Positions 1 to 7,400 are shown, counted from the first letter of the stretch. The stretch is DNA of 13,175 bases from Acidimicrobiia bacterium (GCA_030598905.1 JAUVPA010000017.1:1-13175); one strand, 5' to 3'. Numbers and translations: made by a program. Notes: generated from the sequence alone by a model not told the origin.

Positions 1-406
1 CCGCCACCGTGACGCCCGTTTTGCGCAACTCCTCGGCATATTCGAGCCGAGTGGCGAGCACGCCGTGGAGTCGATCTGCTGCTCCCAGTACTGCTTCGGG
101 ATCGACCTCGGACGAGGCAACAACGCTGACTCCCAGGACGATGCATCCTTGGGTGAAGAAACCTTCGGTGTCGAAGCCGGACACCGGTTCGGGGACACAT
201 TCGTTGGGGGGCAAGGTCGTCGTGGTGGTCGACGATGTTGTTGTCGTCGGGAGCCCGGCGGTAGTGGTTGTTGTCGCGTCCGTTGTGGCGGTCGTCAAGG
301 CGAGGGGTGCGAACGTCGTCGACGGAATGTCGGAATCGTCCGCCGATGTGCATGCCGCTGCTGCCAGAGCGACGAGGAGAAGGCCGGTGATCCGAGTCCG
401 TGACAT
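1..406 (-). CDS. Threonine-rich putative lipoprotein, partial (3' end beyond left edge)
   Basis: The reverse strand reads from ATG (404-406) to the window edge for 135 codons without a stop. An in-frame TAG at complement 419-421 lies five codons upstream and fixes the start region. The N-terminus MSRTRITGLL is followed by a hydrophobic stretch ending LAAAAC at Cys19, a lipoprotein signal with a weak lipobox (Ala at -3). Residues 26-66 are almost entirely Thr, Ala, Ser and Pro, a typical cell-envelope linker. From about residue 68 a folded domain begins, with Cys70 and Cys88 that could pair outside the cell, ending in a predicted helix (around LEYAEELRKTG) before the cut. No strong ribosome binding site is seen. 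A TAGCCT sequence at complement 416-421 could be a -10 giving an almost leaderless mRNA. I do not recognise the domain. It lies downstream of clpB in the same direction but behind a large palindrome, so it is probably a separate transcript. Confidence 0.72.
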   Translation of the reverse strand, partial: MSRTRITGLLLVALAAAACTSADDSDIPSTTFAPLALTTATTDATTTTTAGLPTTTTSSTTTTTLPPNECVPEPVSGFDTEGFFTQGCIVLGVSVVASSEVDPEAVLGAADRLHGVLATRLEYAEELRKTGVTVA

Positions 407-437
407 CAGCGAGCGAGGCTAGGAGTCTCCACCCGCT

Positions 438-486
438 GTTCTTGCGTAAATGGCCGGCGCTATGCGCCGGCCATTTACGCAAGAAC
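438..486 (-). terminator. 49-nt palindrome after clpB, probable terminator hairpin
   Basis: Bases 438-460 and 464-486 are perfect reverse complements (23 bp) around a TAT loop at 461-463. The repeat begins 2 nt past the clpB stop codon (complement 489-491). The loop-proximal half is GC-rich (GGCCGGCGC) and the base is AT-richer. In the clpB direction no run of T follows the stem, so it is not a textbook intrinsic terminator. Long hairpins without a T tract are commonly proposed as terminators or mRNA 3' stabilisers in actinobacteria. Its position between two same-strand genes fits that role. It could also be a copy of a dispersed palindromic repeat. Confidence 0.65.
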
Positions 487-488
487 GG

Positions 489-3059
489 TCAAGTCGCGAA
501 CGTGAGGCCGTCTGGACCGGCGCCCACCTTCACCGTGTCGCCCTCGCCGAAGGCCCCCTCGAGCAGCTGCAGCGCCAGGGGATCAGCCACAGCCGTCTGC
601 AGAAGCCGTTTGAGTGGTCGCGCCCCGTACGTCGGGTCGTAGCCCTGTTCCGTCAACCAGTCCCTCGCGTCACCGGTGAGCACGATGTCGAGGCGGCGCG
701 CTGTCAAGCGACCGCGCAGCAGTTCGAATTGGATGTCGACGATGTGGCGCAGGTCGTCTCTCGACAGCCGGTGGAAGACGATGACATCGTCCACTCGGTT
801 CAGGAACTCGGGACGGAAATGGCTTCGTACGAGGTCCATCACCTGCGAGGCAACCGTCTCTTCGGGGAGCTCGGGGTCGATGAACTCACTTCCCAAGTTG
901 GATGTCATGATCAGGACCGTGTTGGTGAAGTCGACCGTACGACCTTGGCCGTCCGTCAATCGGCCGTCGTCGAGGAGCTGCAATAGCGCGTTGAACACGT
1001 CGGGGTGGGCCTTCTCGACCTCATCGAGCAGGATCACCGAGTAGGGCCTGCGCCGCACCGCCTCGGTCAGCTGGCCGCCCTCGTCATATCCGATGTAGCC
1101 GGGGGGAGCACCGATCAAGCGGCTGACGGCATGCCTCTCCATGTATTCCGACATGTCGATGCGGACCATCGCCTGCTCGTCGTCGAAGAGGAAACTAGCA
1201 AGTGCTCGGGCCAGCTCCGTCTTGCCGACACCCGTCGGGCCGAGGAACAAGAAAGAGCCGATGGGCCGGTTCGGATCGGACAATCCCGCTCTCGATCGGC
1301 GAATGGCGTTGGCGACCACCGACACCGCTTCGTCTTGGCCCACAACGCGATCGTGGAGGTGGTCCTCGAGATGCACGAGCTTCTCGACCTCACCCTCCAT
1401 GAGCTTTGACACAGGGATTCCGGTCCACTTGCTGACGACTTCAGCAACGTCCTGGTCGTCGACCTCTTCTGTCAACATCTTCACGTTGGACTGGAGTTCT
1501 GCCAGCGCGGTTTGCTGGGAGTCCAGGCTCTGCTCCAGCTCGGGGAGGCGTCCGTAGCGCAGCTCGGCGGCCCTCTGCAGGTCACCGCCCCGTTCGGCGC
1601 GTTCGCCATCCGCTCGGACATCTTCGATCTGCTGTTTCGTGCCGCGGATGGCATCAATTGCGTCCTTCTCCAACTGCCAATGCGCGGTCAGGGCGTCGAG
1701 GTGTTCACCGAGGTTGGCGAGTTCCTCTTCGATCGATGTGAGCCGTTCGGCCGAGGCAGAGTCGGTCTCGTTCTGCAGAGCTTGCTTCTCGATCTCCAAC
1801 TGGCGCCTGCGTCGCTCGAGCTCGTCGATCTCCTCAGGCATCGAATCGATCTCGATGCGAAGCCGAGAAGCAGCCTCGTCGATGAGGTCGATGGCCTTGT
1901 CCGGCAACTGGCGACCGGTGATGTAGCGGTCCGAGAGGACGGCCGCCGCGACGAGAGAGGCGTCGGTGATGCGGACACCGTGGTGTACCTCGTAGCGCTC
2001 CTTGAGCCCGCGAAGGATCCCGATTGCATCTTCCACGGACGGCGCCTCCACCAACACAGCCTGGAAACGGCGCTCCAGCGCCGCATCCTTTTCGACGTAC
2101 TTGCGGTACTCGTCGGGGGTGGTGGCGCCGATCATGCGGAGCTCTCCACGGGCGAGCATCGGCTTGAGCATGTTCGAAGCATCCATCGACCCTTCGGCCG
2201 CTCCGGCGCCCACGATGGTGTGCATCTCGTCGATGAAGGTGATGACCCTTCCCTCGGATGCCTTGATCTCGTCGAGCACCGCCTTGAGCCGCTCCTCGAA
2301 TTCTCCGCGGTACTTGGCGCCTGCGACCATCGCGCCCATGTCCAGCGCGATCAGGCGCTTGTTCTTGAGACCCTCGGGAACGTCGCCATCGACGATTCGC
2401 GAGGCGAGCCCTTCGGCAATCGCGGTCTTGCCTACGCCGGGTTCACCGATGAGGACGGGGTTGTTCTTGGTTCGGCGAGACAGGACTTGAATGACGCGAC
2501 GAATCTCCTCGTCGCGTCCGATGACCGGGTCGAGCTTTCCCCTTCGGGCGATCTCGGTGAGATCGCGACCGAATTTCTCCAGCGGCGCGTATGTGTCCTC
2601 GGGGTTCTGGCTGGAAACGCGTTGGGATCCGCGCACGTCTACGAGCGCCTCGAGGATGTGTGCCTTGTCGACACCGGCGTCCCGCAGGATCCCCCCGACG
2701 GGGGAACTGGACTCCGAAAGCGCGATCAGGATGTGTTCGATGGAGACGTACCCATCTCCGAGGGACTGGCGTTCAGCGTCGGCGGCGTCGAGATCGGCCA
2801 TTGCCGCTGCGGAGAAGGACACCTCCGTCGCTCCGTAGACGGTGGGCATCGCGTCCAGAGCGGCATCGAGGGGAGTGCGAACCTCGGTCACGTGCACTCC
2901 GAGTTTGGCCAGGATCGGATAGACGAGACCGTCGGTCTGGGCGAGAAGGCCCTCGAGCAGATGTTGCGGTTCGATGTAATGGTGGCTGCGTTCGGACGCG
3001 ATGTCACGAGCGGTCAAAACCGCCTGCTGCGATCGTTGAGTGAAGGTATTGATGTCCAT
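489..3059 (-). CDS. clpB: ATP-dependent disaggregase/chaperone ClpB
   Basis: This 856-residue protein matches the usual ClpB length. It forms a hexameric cytosolic AAA+ machine that threads aggregated proteins through its pore, normally with DnaK/DnaJ/GrpE. Domains in order: Clp N-domain (about 1-145, starting MDINTFTQRSQQAV); first AAA+ module with Walker A GEPGVGKT (205-212), Walker B ITFIDE (273-278), pore loop KYRGEFEERL (249-258) and arginine-finger region ALERRF (327-332); coiled-coil middle domain (about 405-530), which distinguishes ClpB from ClpA and ClpC; second AAA+ module with Walker A GPTGVGKT (607-614), pore loop GYIGYDEGG (654-662), Walker B VILLDE (675-680) and sensor TSNLGS (719-724). 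No motif is missing. The ATG start gives the conserved N-terminus. The ribosome binding site is weak and the predicted leader short. Upstream lie a HAIR-like operator and two candidate promoters, which suggests heat-shock control by HspR. It stands alone, divergent from the methyltransferase gene. Confidence 0.97.
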   Translation of the reverse strand: MDINTFTQRSQQAVLTARDIASERSHHYIEPQHLLEGLLAQTDGLVYPILAKLGVHVTEVRTPLDAALDAMPTVYGATEVSFSAAAMADLDAADAERQSLGDGYVSIEHILIALSESSSPVGGILRDAGVDKAHILEALVDVRGSQRVSSQNPEDTYAPLEKFGRDLTEIARRGKLDPVIGRDEEIRRVIQVLSRRTKNNPVLIGEPGVGKTAIAEGLASRIVDGDVPEGLKNKRLIALDMGAMVAGAKYRGEFEERLKAVLDEIKASEGRVITFIDEMHTIVGAGAAEGSMDASNMLKPMLARGELRMIGATTPDEYRKYVEKDAALERRFQAVLVEAPSVEDAIGILRGLKERYEVHHGVRITDASLVAAAVLSDRYITGRQLPDKAIDLIDEAASRLRIEIDSMPEEIDELERRRRQLEIEKQALQNETDSASAERLTSIEEELANLGEHLDALTAHWQLEKDAIDAIRGTKQQIEDVRADGERAERGGDLQRAAELRYGRLPELEQSLDSQQTALAELQSNVKMLTEEVDDQDVAEVVSKWTGIPVSKLMEGEVEKLVHLEDHLHDRVVGQDEAVSVVANAIRRSRAGLSDPNRPIGSFLFLGPTGVGKTELARALASFLFDDEQAMVRIDMSEYMERHAVSRLIGAPPGYIGYDEGGQLTEAVRRRPYSVILLDEVEKAHPDVFNALLQLLDDGRLTDGQGRTVDFTNTVLIMTSNLGSEFIDPELPEETVASQVMDLVRSHFRPEFLNRVDDVIVFHRLSRDDLRHIVDIQFELLRGRLTARRLDIVLTGDARDWLTEQGYDPTYGARPLKRLLQTAVADPLALQLLEGAFGEGDTVKVGAGPDGLTFAT

Positions 3060-3070
3060 ATGCCAGTTTC

Positions 3071-3095
3071 AACGTAAATTGTAGCACATCATTCC
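3071..3095 (-). promoter_or_regulatory. SigH/SigR-like promoter candidate for clpB
   Basis: Reading toward clpB, GGAAT (complement 3091-3095) is followed after 16 nt by CGTT (complement 3071-3074). The actinobacterial SigH/SigR group recognises about GGAAT/C, then 16-18 nt, then GTT, and clpB is a known SigH target in mycobacteria. Transcription would begin only a few bases before the ATG. This is a pattern match by eye, and it overlaps the housekeeping-type -10 described separately. Confidence 0.45.
3078..3083 (-). promoter_or_regulatory. Candidate -10 (TACAAT) of the clpB housekeeping promoter
   Basis: TACAAT on the reverse strand is one base from the TATAAT consensus and lies 18 nt before the clpB ATG, predicting an 11-12 nt leader. 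With a 17-nt spacer the -35 position is complement 3101-3106 (CAAGTT), a poor match to TTGACA. That position lies inside one arm of the HAIR-like repeat, as expected if a repressor blocks polymerase there. Confidence 0.5.
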
Positions 3096-3100
3096 TAGGA

Positions 3101-3125
3101 AACTTGATAATGATGGTATCAAGTT
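3101..3125. promoter_or_regulatory. HAIR-like operator (probable HspR binding site)
   Basis: AACTTGATA (3101-3109) and TATCAAGTT (3117-3125) form a perfect 9-bp inverted repeat with a 7-nt spacer. The HspR-associated inverted repeat of Streptomyces and mycobacteria is CTTGAGT, 7 nt, ACTCAAG. Spacing and the CTTGA/TCAAG cores match here, and the two inner bases differ symmetrically. It lies 42 nt upstream of the clpB start and overlaps the expected -35. HspR repression of clpB through HAIR is established in actinobacteria, so the assignment rests on both sequence and position. HspR itself is not in this window. Confidence 0.75.
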
Positions 3126-3130
3126 CTGCC

Positions 3131-3184
3131 GGTTCGGGTATCGGGAAGGCGACGACCGACACCTGACGCCCGATACCCGATACC
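3131..3184. repeat. Inverted repeat made of a 7-nt TATCGGG unit
   Basis: TCGGGTATCGGG (3134-3145) and CCCGATACCCGA (3169-3180) are perfect 12-nt reverse complements with a 23-nt spacer. The right side is two tandem copies of CCCGATA (3169-3175 and 3176-3182) followed by CC. The left side, read as the complement, is the same two-unit block with one base deleted (3131-3145). The right arm abuts and slightly overlaps the candidate -10 of the methyltransferase gene, so it could be an operator for that promoter. It could instead be a dispersed intergenic repeat. Confidence 0.6.
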
Positions 3185-3186
3185 TT
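3181..3186 (+). promoter_or_regulatory. Leaderless-type -10 (TACCTT) of the methyltransferase gene
   Basis: TACCTT fits the actinobacterial TAnnnT -10 pattern and ends 6 nt before the ATG at 3193. Transcription would therefore start at or next to the start codon. No Shine-Dalgarno sequence precedes this ATG, in keeping with a leaderless mRNA. A convincing -35 is not visible. Confidence 0.45.
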
Positions 3187-3192
3187 TGTTGT

Positions 3193-3666
3193 ATGGAGTC
3201 CTTCTCCGCTCGAGGTGGATATTGGGTCGTCGCCCAGATCGTGCTCGCCGCCCTCTACTTTTTCGCCCTGGTGGCGACTCCATCCGTGAGCGAGGGCCTT
3301 GCCTTGGGTTTGGCCCGCATCGTCGGGGTGGTGACACTCGCTGCCGGGCTGGTTCTGATCGGCTGGTCGGCAGTTTTGATCGGACGTCACCTCACTCCGT
3401 TCCCGCGTCCCGCCGAGGGCGCGGAGCTGATCGAAACCGGGCCGTACCGGTTCGTCCGCCATCCGATGTACGGCGGCGTCATTCTCGTTGCCGTTGGGCT
3501 TGCACTGGGGATGATCAACCCGTGGGCACTGCTCATCTCGCTCGCCGTCATCGTGTTCCTCGCTGCCAAGGTGGGCCACGAAGAGGAGATGCTGATGCAG
3601 GCCTACCCCGGATACCGTGAATATCGATCCCGGATAACACACCGCCTCATCCCCTGGGTCCTGTGA
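3193..3666 (+). CDS. Isoprenylcysteine carboxyl methyltransferase-like membrane protein (ICMT/PEMT fold)
   Basis: The 157-residue protein has about four hydrophobic segments (roughly 10-29, 39-64, 92-107 and 109-126) and the family signature: TGPYRFVRHPMYGG (82-95), then HEEEML (129-134), YPGYREY (138-144) and RLIPWV (151-156). In this family these C-terminal motifs bind S-adenosylmethionine at the membrane surface. Bacterial members are SAM-dependent methyltransferases acting on lipids, isoprenoid-like molecules or small substrates. The substrate here cannot be read from sequence, and prenylated proteins are not expected in this host. The ATG is chosen because the reading begins just before the first membrane segment and a leaderless -10 sits 6 nt upstream. 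Its stop overlaps the GTG of the archease-like gene (GTGA), so the two are probably translated together. Confidence 0.85.
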   Translation: MESFSARGGYWVVAQIVLAALYFFALVATPSVSEGLALGLARIVGVVTLAAGLVLIGWSAVLIGRHLTPFPRPAEGAELIETGPYRFVRHPMYGGVILVAVGLALGMINPWALLISLAVIVFLAAKVGHEEEMLMQAYPGYREYRSRITHRLIPWVL

Positions 3667-4094
3667 CACCTCACGAAGTCTTCAAAGACGGCAACTCCCT
3701 GGTGATCGACGTGACGGGTGACACCATGACGGACCTGTTCGAGCGGTCCGCCTATGCCATCTTCGACCAGTGTTTCGACCTCGATGGTGTTGCCCCGACA
3801 TACTCGAGGCCTCTCGTCGCTCCTGGGGACACACTGGGCGAACTCTTGACCAATTGGCTGACAGTGCTCCTCGCCGAGTCCGCGGCGGCGGGAATTGCCT
3901 TCTCGATGTTCAACGTAGACCGGTTGGAAGAGGGAGGTCTCCAAGGCTGGGCGAGTGGTATGCCAGTCGACGAGGTCGTGCGTCGGACCCGGCCGATCGT
4001 TGCCATCGAAAGTGTCGAGGGGCTTTCCCGGGTAACCAGTGGCTTCTCCGTCCGGATTCAGGTGGGGACGGAGCGAACGTTGCGGTCGGTCTGA
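3663..4094 (+). CDS. Divergent archease-like protein
   Basis: The 143-residue protein follows the archease pattern in order: N-terminal strand (HEVFKDGNSLVIDVTG), helix TDLFERSAYAIFD (23-35), DTLGELLTNWLTVLLAES (56-73), a central FNVDRLEEGGLQGWASG strand pair (83-99), RRTRPIVAIESVEGLSRV (107-124) and a final strand. Archeases activate the RNA ligase RtcB and are about 140 residues long. Several usual family features are missing by eye: the DHTAD metal motif is replaced by KDGNSL (8-13), the Lys of the KAVTYH segment is Val113, and the final strand lacks the terminal Asp. It may thus be a homologue with another job. The start is GTG at 3663, overlapping the methyltransferase stop by 4 nt. An upstream start would run into the methyltransferase gene. 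No rtcB is seen here. Confidence 0.68.
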   Translation: MTPHEVFKDGNSLVIDVTGDTMTDLFERSAYAIFDQCFDLDGVAPTYSRPLVAPGDTLGELLTNWLTVLLAESAAAGIAFSMFNVDRLEEGGLQGWASGMPVDEVVRRTRPIVAIESVEGLSRVTSGFSVRIQVGTERTLRSV

Positions 4095-4138
4095 GCGGGA
4101 ATGCAATGAGGCGCCGAGCGTTCCGATCTCCAAAGGAC

Positions 4139-4144
4139 AAGGAG
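4139..4144 (+). promoter_or_regulatory. Ribosome binding site deciding the DUF427 start
   Basis: AAGGAG lies 5 nt upstream of the ATG at 4150. It is one of the best Shine-Dalgarno matches in the window and supports this start over the in-frame ATG at 4039, which would lie inside the archease-like gene. Confidence 0.75.
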
Positions 4145-4149
4145 CTTTG

Positions 4150-4434
4150 ATGCCGAAGGCTGTGTGGAACGGAATCGTCTTGGCGGATAGCGACGACACG
4201 GTCGTCGTGGAGGGCAACCACTACTTTCCGCCGGACTCGATCAATGAGGAGTACTTCGCGGACTCCTCTGCCAAGACCCGCTGTGCTTGGAAGGGTATGG
4301 CTTCCTATTACGACGTCGTGGTCGACGGAGAGACCAACTCCGGCGCCGCCTGGTACTACCCGGATCCTTCTGCCGCAGCCGCCGACATCAAGGATCGCGT
4401 CGCCTTTTGGCGCGGAGTTCGCGTCGAGGCCTAA
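4150..4434 (+). CDS. DUF427 domain protein
   Basis: The 94-residue protein is a single DUF427 domain at typical length. Recognisable segments are MPKAVWNGIVLADSDDT, VVVEGNHYFPPDSINEEYF, then a segment running from CAWKG through SYYDVVVDG, AAWYYPDP and IKDRVAFWRGVRVEA. DUF427 proteins are small soluble beta-rich proteins common in actinobacteria and cyanobacteria with no settled biochemical role. No signal peptide or membrane segment is present. The start is supported by an AAGGAG 5 nt upstream. The gap to the archease-like gene is 55 nt, so it could be the third gene of that unit. The family call is firm and the function is unknown. Confidence 0.9.
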   Translation: MPKAVWNGIVLADSDDTVVVEGNHYFPPDSINEEYFADSSAKTRCAWKGMASYYDVVVDGETNSGAAWYYPDPSAAAADIKDRVAFWRGVRVEA

Positions 4435-4456
4435 CGTTCTGCCGGGTCGCTGCGGG

Positions 4457-4485
4457 TAGGCTCGTTCCGCGTCCGAAGCGCGGAA
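4457..4485 (+). promoter_or_regulatory. Candidate -10 and RBS-masking hairpin before the cyclase gene
   Basis: TAGGCT (4457-4462) fits the TAnnnT -10 pattern. Just downstream, TTCCGCG (4465-4471) and CGCGGAA (4479-4485) can form a 7-bp hairpin with a 7-nt loop. Its right arm runs into the GGAAGGGGA Shine-Dalgarno region before the TTG start at 4496. If the hairpin is in the mRNA it would partly sequester the ribosome binding site. No good -35 is visible, and the hairpin may be chance in GC-rich DNA. Confidence 0.3.
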
Positions 4486-4495
4486 GGGGACCGGC

Positions 4496-7400
4496 TTGAT
4501 CTGCGCGAATTGCGAGACCGAGAACCCACAGGGGGCTCGGTTCTGTATGAGTTGTGGGCACTCGCTCGAGTCCCCTTGTCCCCACTGTGGAACGGCTTTG
4601 CCCACTGGTGCCCGGTTCTGCGTCAATTGCGGCCACGAGCTCGAGGCCGGCGCCACGGCAGACGACGGCGGCATGTCCGCCCAGGAGGTCACGTCGCAGA
4701 TTCAGGAGTCTGTGTCGCGAGCCGCGGCGAGCAGCGGTGAACGGCGCACGATCACGATGCTCTTCTGCGACGTCCAGGGTTCGACGGCTGCTGCGGAGCA
4801 GCTCGATCCAGAGGCTTGGTCCGCTTTGATGAGTGCCGCTTTCGATCGGTTCATCGCACCGGTGGAGCGGTACCACGGAACCGTCGCCAGGCTTCTCGGC
4901 GACGCCATCCTGGCCTATTTCGGTGCACCGACCGCTCATGAAGATGACCCGGAGAGAGCAGTACTCGCCGCTCTCGAGATCCTCGAATCCTCACGTGAGC
5001 TTGCTGAGCAAATCGCATCCGACCACGGCCTGGAGTTTGGTGTCCGTATTGGCATCAACACAGGTCTTGTCGTCGTCGGCGATGTGGGATCTGATCTCTA
5101 CGGGGAGTACGCCGCCCTCGGGGACGCCGCCAATGTCGCGGCACGGATGGAACAAACGGCAAAAACCGACACCATCCAAATCGCCGAGCCAACGTATCGG
5201 CTCGTCGCCCCCATCTTCGACCTTGAACCGGTCGGTGAGATCGAGATCAAGGGCAAGTCCCTTCCGGCTTTGGCCTATCGAGTCTTGGGAAGGGCCCGGC
5301 AGCGGGGTCGGCTGCGAGGGATAGCCGGCCTCGAGTCGCCGCTCGTCGGCCGGGATGCGGAGCGGGATGCCCTCGAAACCGCGGTCGGGGACCTTGTCGC
5401 CGGACGGGGTCGAATCGCGTCGATCATGGGTGAGGCGGGACTCGGCAAGACTCGTCTGGCGGCTGAGATTCGCGCCACAGCCGAGGGCTCCGACCTTCGC
5501 TGGCTCGAAGGCCAGGCATTCTCCTATGACGTCTCCATGCCGTACGGACCATTCGTCGGTCTCATCGAGACGTTTTTCGAACTCGAGGATGTCGCCCAAG
5601 ATTCGCGGTACTCGCACATCAAGGCTCGAGTGGGTGACCTCCTCGGGGACGACGCGGCGTCTTACTCCGCCTATCTCGCTGCTCTCGTCGGCGTTGAGGC
5701 CGAAGGGGAAGACGCCGATCTCTTGGGTTACCTGGATCCACCGGTGCTCAAGGAGAGAACGTTCGAGGCCATCACGGCCTACGTGAGTGGACTCGCAAAT
5801 ACCAGGCCGACTGTTCTCGTGATGGAGGATCTCCATTGGGCTGATCCGACGAGTATTGATCTCGTCGAACGGTTGCTCGGTGTCACCGAAATCGCGCCAC
5901 TCATGATGTTGTTGCTCTTCCGCCCGCGACGGTCGGAACCATCTTGGACCATTCACGAGATCGCTGGCCGCGAGTTCGCTCATCGCTACCTACCCGTCGA
6001 GCTCAAGCCGTTGGGAGGCAGCGATTCCCAGCAGCTGGTCGCCAACCTCCTCGAGGTCGAGGGGTTGAGTCTGGTGGTGCGTGACTTGATCCTCGACAAG
6101 GCAGAAGGCAACCCATTTTTCGTCGAGGAGGTCGTCCGCTCCCTCATCGACCAGGGAATCGTCGTGCGCGAAAAGGGCAGCTTCATCTCGACGCGAGACA
6201 TCCAGGACCTCGATGTGCCCGACAACCTCGCTGCAGTTCTCACGACGCGTCTCGATCAGCTCGAGCCGGAGTCGAAGCGGGCGCTGCAGACGGCATCCGT
6301 CATAGGCCGCGAGTTTGATGTCGGCATGCTTGATGCCCTTTCTGATCCCGTGCTGGACATCGATGGTCTCGTTCGCGATCTGCAAAGGCGCGAAATGATC
6401 GTCGAGGCCGGGTCAGCACCGGACCGACGGTTTGCGTTCAAGCATGCGCTCACGCGCGACACGGCGTACAGCGCCCTGCTCGGCAGCACGCGTCGCGATC
6501 TGCACCGCCAAGTCGGCAAACTTCTCGAGGAGTCGCATCCAGACCGTGTCAGCGACCTCGCTCACCACTTCACCGAGGCTGGCGACGAGACGGCCGCCGT
6601 CCCCTACCTGGTCGCCGCCGGCGGTCACGCATTGAATGCTTTTGCCGCATCGGATGCCGAGACCCACTTCCGCGCCGCGCTCGAGTTCTCCGCCAACGGA
6701 AACGATCCATCTTTGACCGGGCAGGCCTACGAGGGTCTCGGCCAGGCGCTCGCCTTCGGCGGCCGGATGGAGGAGTCACTTGCTACTTATGACGAGATGC
6801 GGGTGTTCGGCGAGAGGGTCGACAGTCCCCAGATCCAGGTTTCGGCGCTCAACAAGAAGGCCAGAACGAAAGCCACCATGATGGGTGACTTCATCGGTGC
6901 GGAGGAGGATCTCCATATTGCCAAGGAGATCGGAGACGCGGCACAAGACTCAGCCGGCCTCGCCGAGTTCCATGTGGTCTACTGCGTGGTCAACACCAGT
7001 CAGGGCAAGCTCGAAACCGCTGCCGAACACCTCGCCGAAGCTGCCGAACTCGGCGAAGAGATCGAGTCACCGTTCCACCGCAATTTCGGGCTCACCCACC
7101 ACGCCAACACCCTTCTGCATCTTGCTCGGTATGAAGAAGCGACGGAGGCTGCCAAGATCGCGGAAAGCCAAGCGAGAGAGGACGGCGATCGGCTCCACCT
7201 CGCCACCGCCGTTGGGGATATTCAGTCGCTCATCGACCTCCGCAACGGCGATCCTGTCGCGGGACTCGCCAAGGCTCAATGGGGCGCGAGCGAGAAAGAG
7301 ACCATCGGAGCCGTGATCGACGAAGGGTACACCCGGTACAACGGCGGGATGATCGCCCTCGAGATGGGTCGCTACGAAGAATCCCTCGAGGCGATGGGCC

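Noticed and set aside
200..300. Short GTC/GTT-like repeats resembling a microsatellite
   Set aside because: They are the reverse complement of Thr codons (ACN) in the lipoprotein linker and keep the reading frame, so they are coding low complexity and not a separate repeat element.
9..422. Plus-strand open frames rich in Val or Arg at the left edge
   Set aside because: They are shadows of the threonine-rich linker of the minus-strand lipoprotein gene, whose signal peptide and in-frame upstream stop fit a real gene better.
1512..3077. 521-codon open frame on the plus strand
   Set aside because: It lies entirely antisense to clpB, whose motifs are complete. The frame stays open because of GC-rich codon bias, and its translation shows no domain.
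3004..3669. 221-codon open frame on the minus strand spanning the clpB promoter
   Set aside because: It crosses the regulatory gap and is antisense to the methyltransferase gene. Codon content is not protein-like and no domain is visible.
4039..4149. N-terminal extension of the DUF427 protein to the ATG at 4039
   Set aside because: It would lie within the archease-like gene, while the ATG at 4150 has an AAGGAG at good spacing and gives the usual family length.
4991..5983. 330-codon open frame on the minus strand
   Set aside because: It is antisense to the cyclase and ATPase domains, which carry clear catalytic motifs on the other strand.
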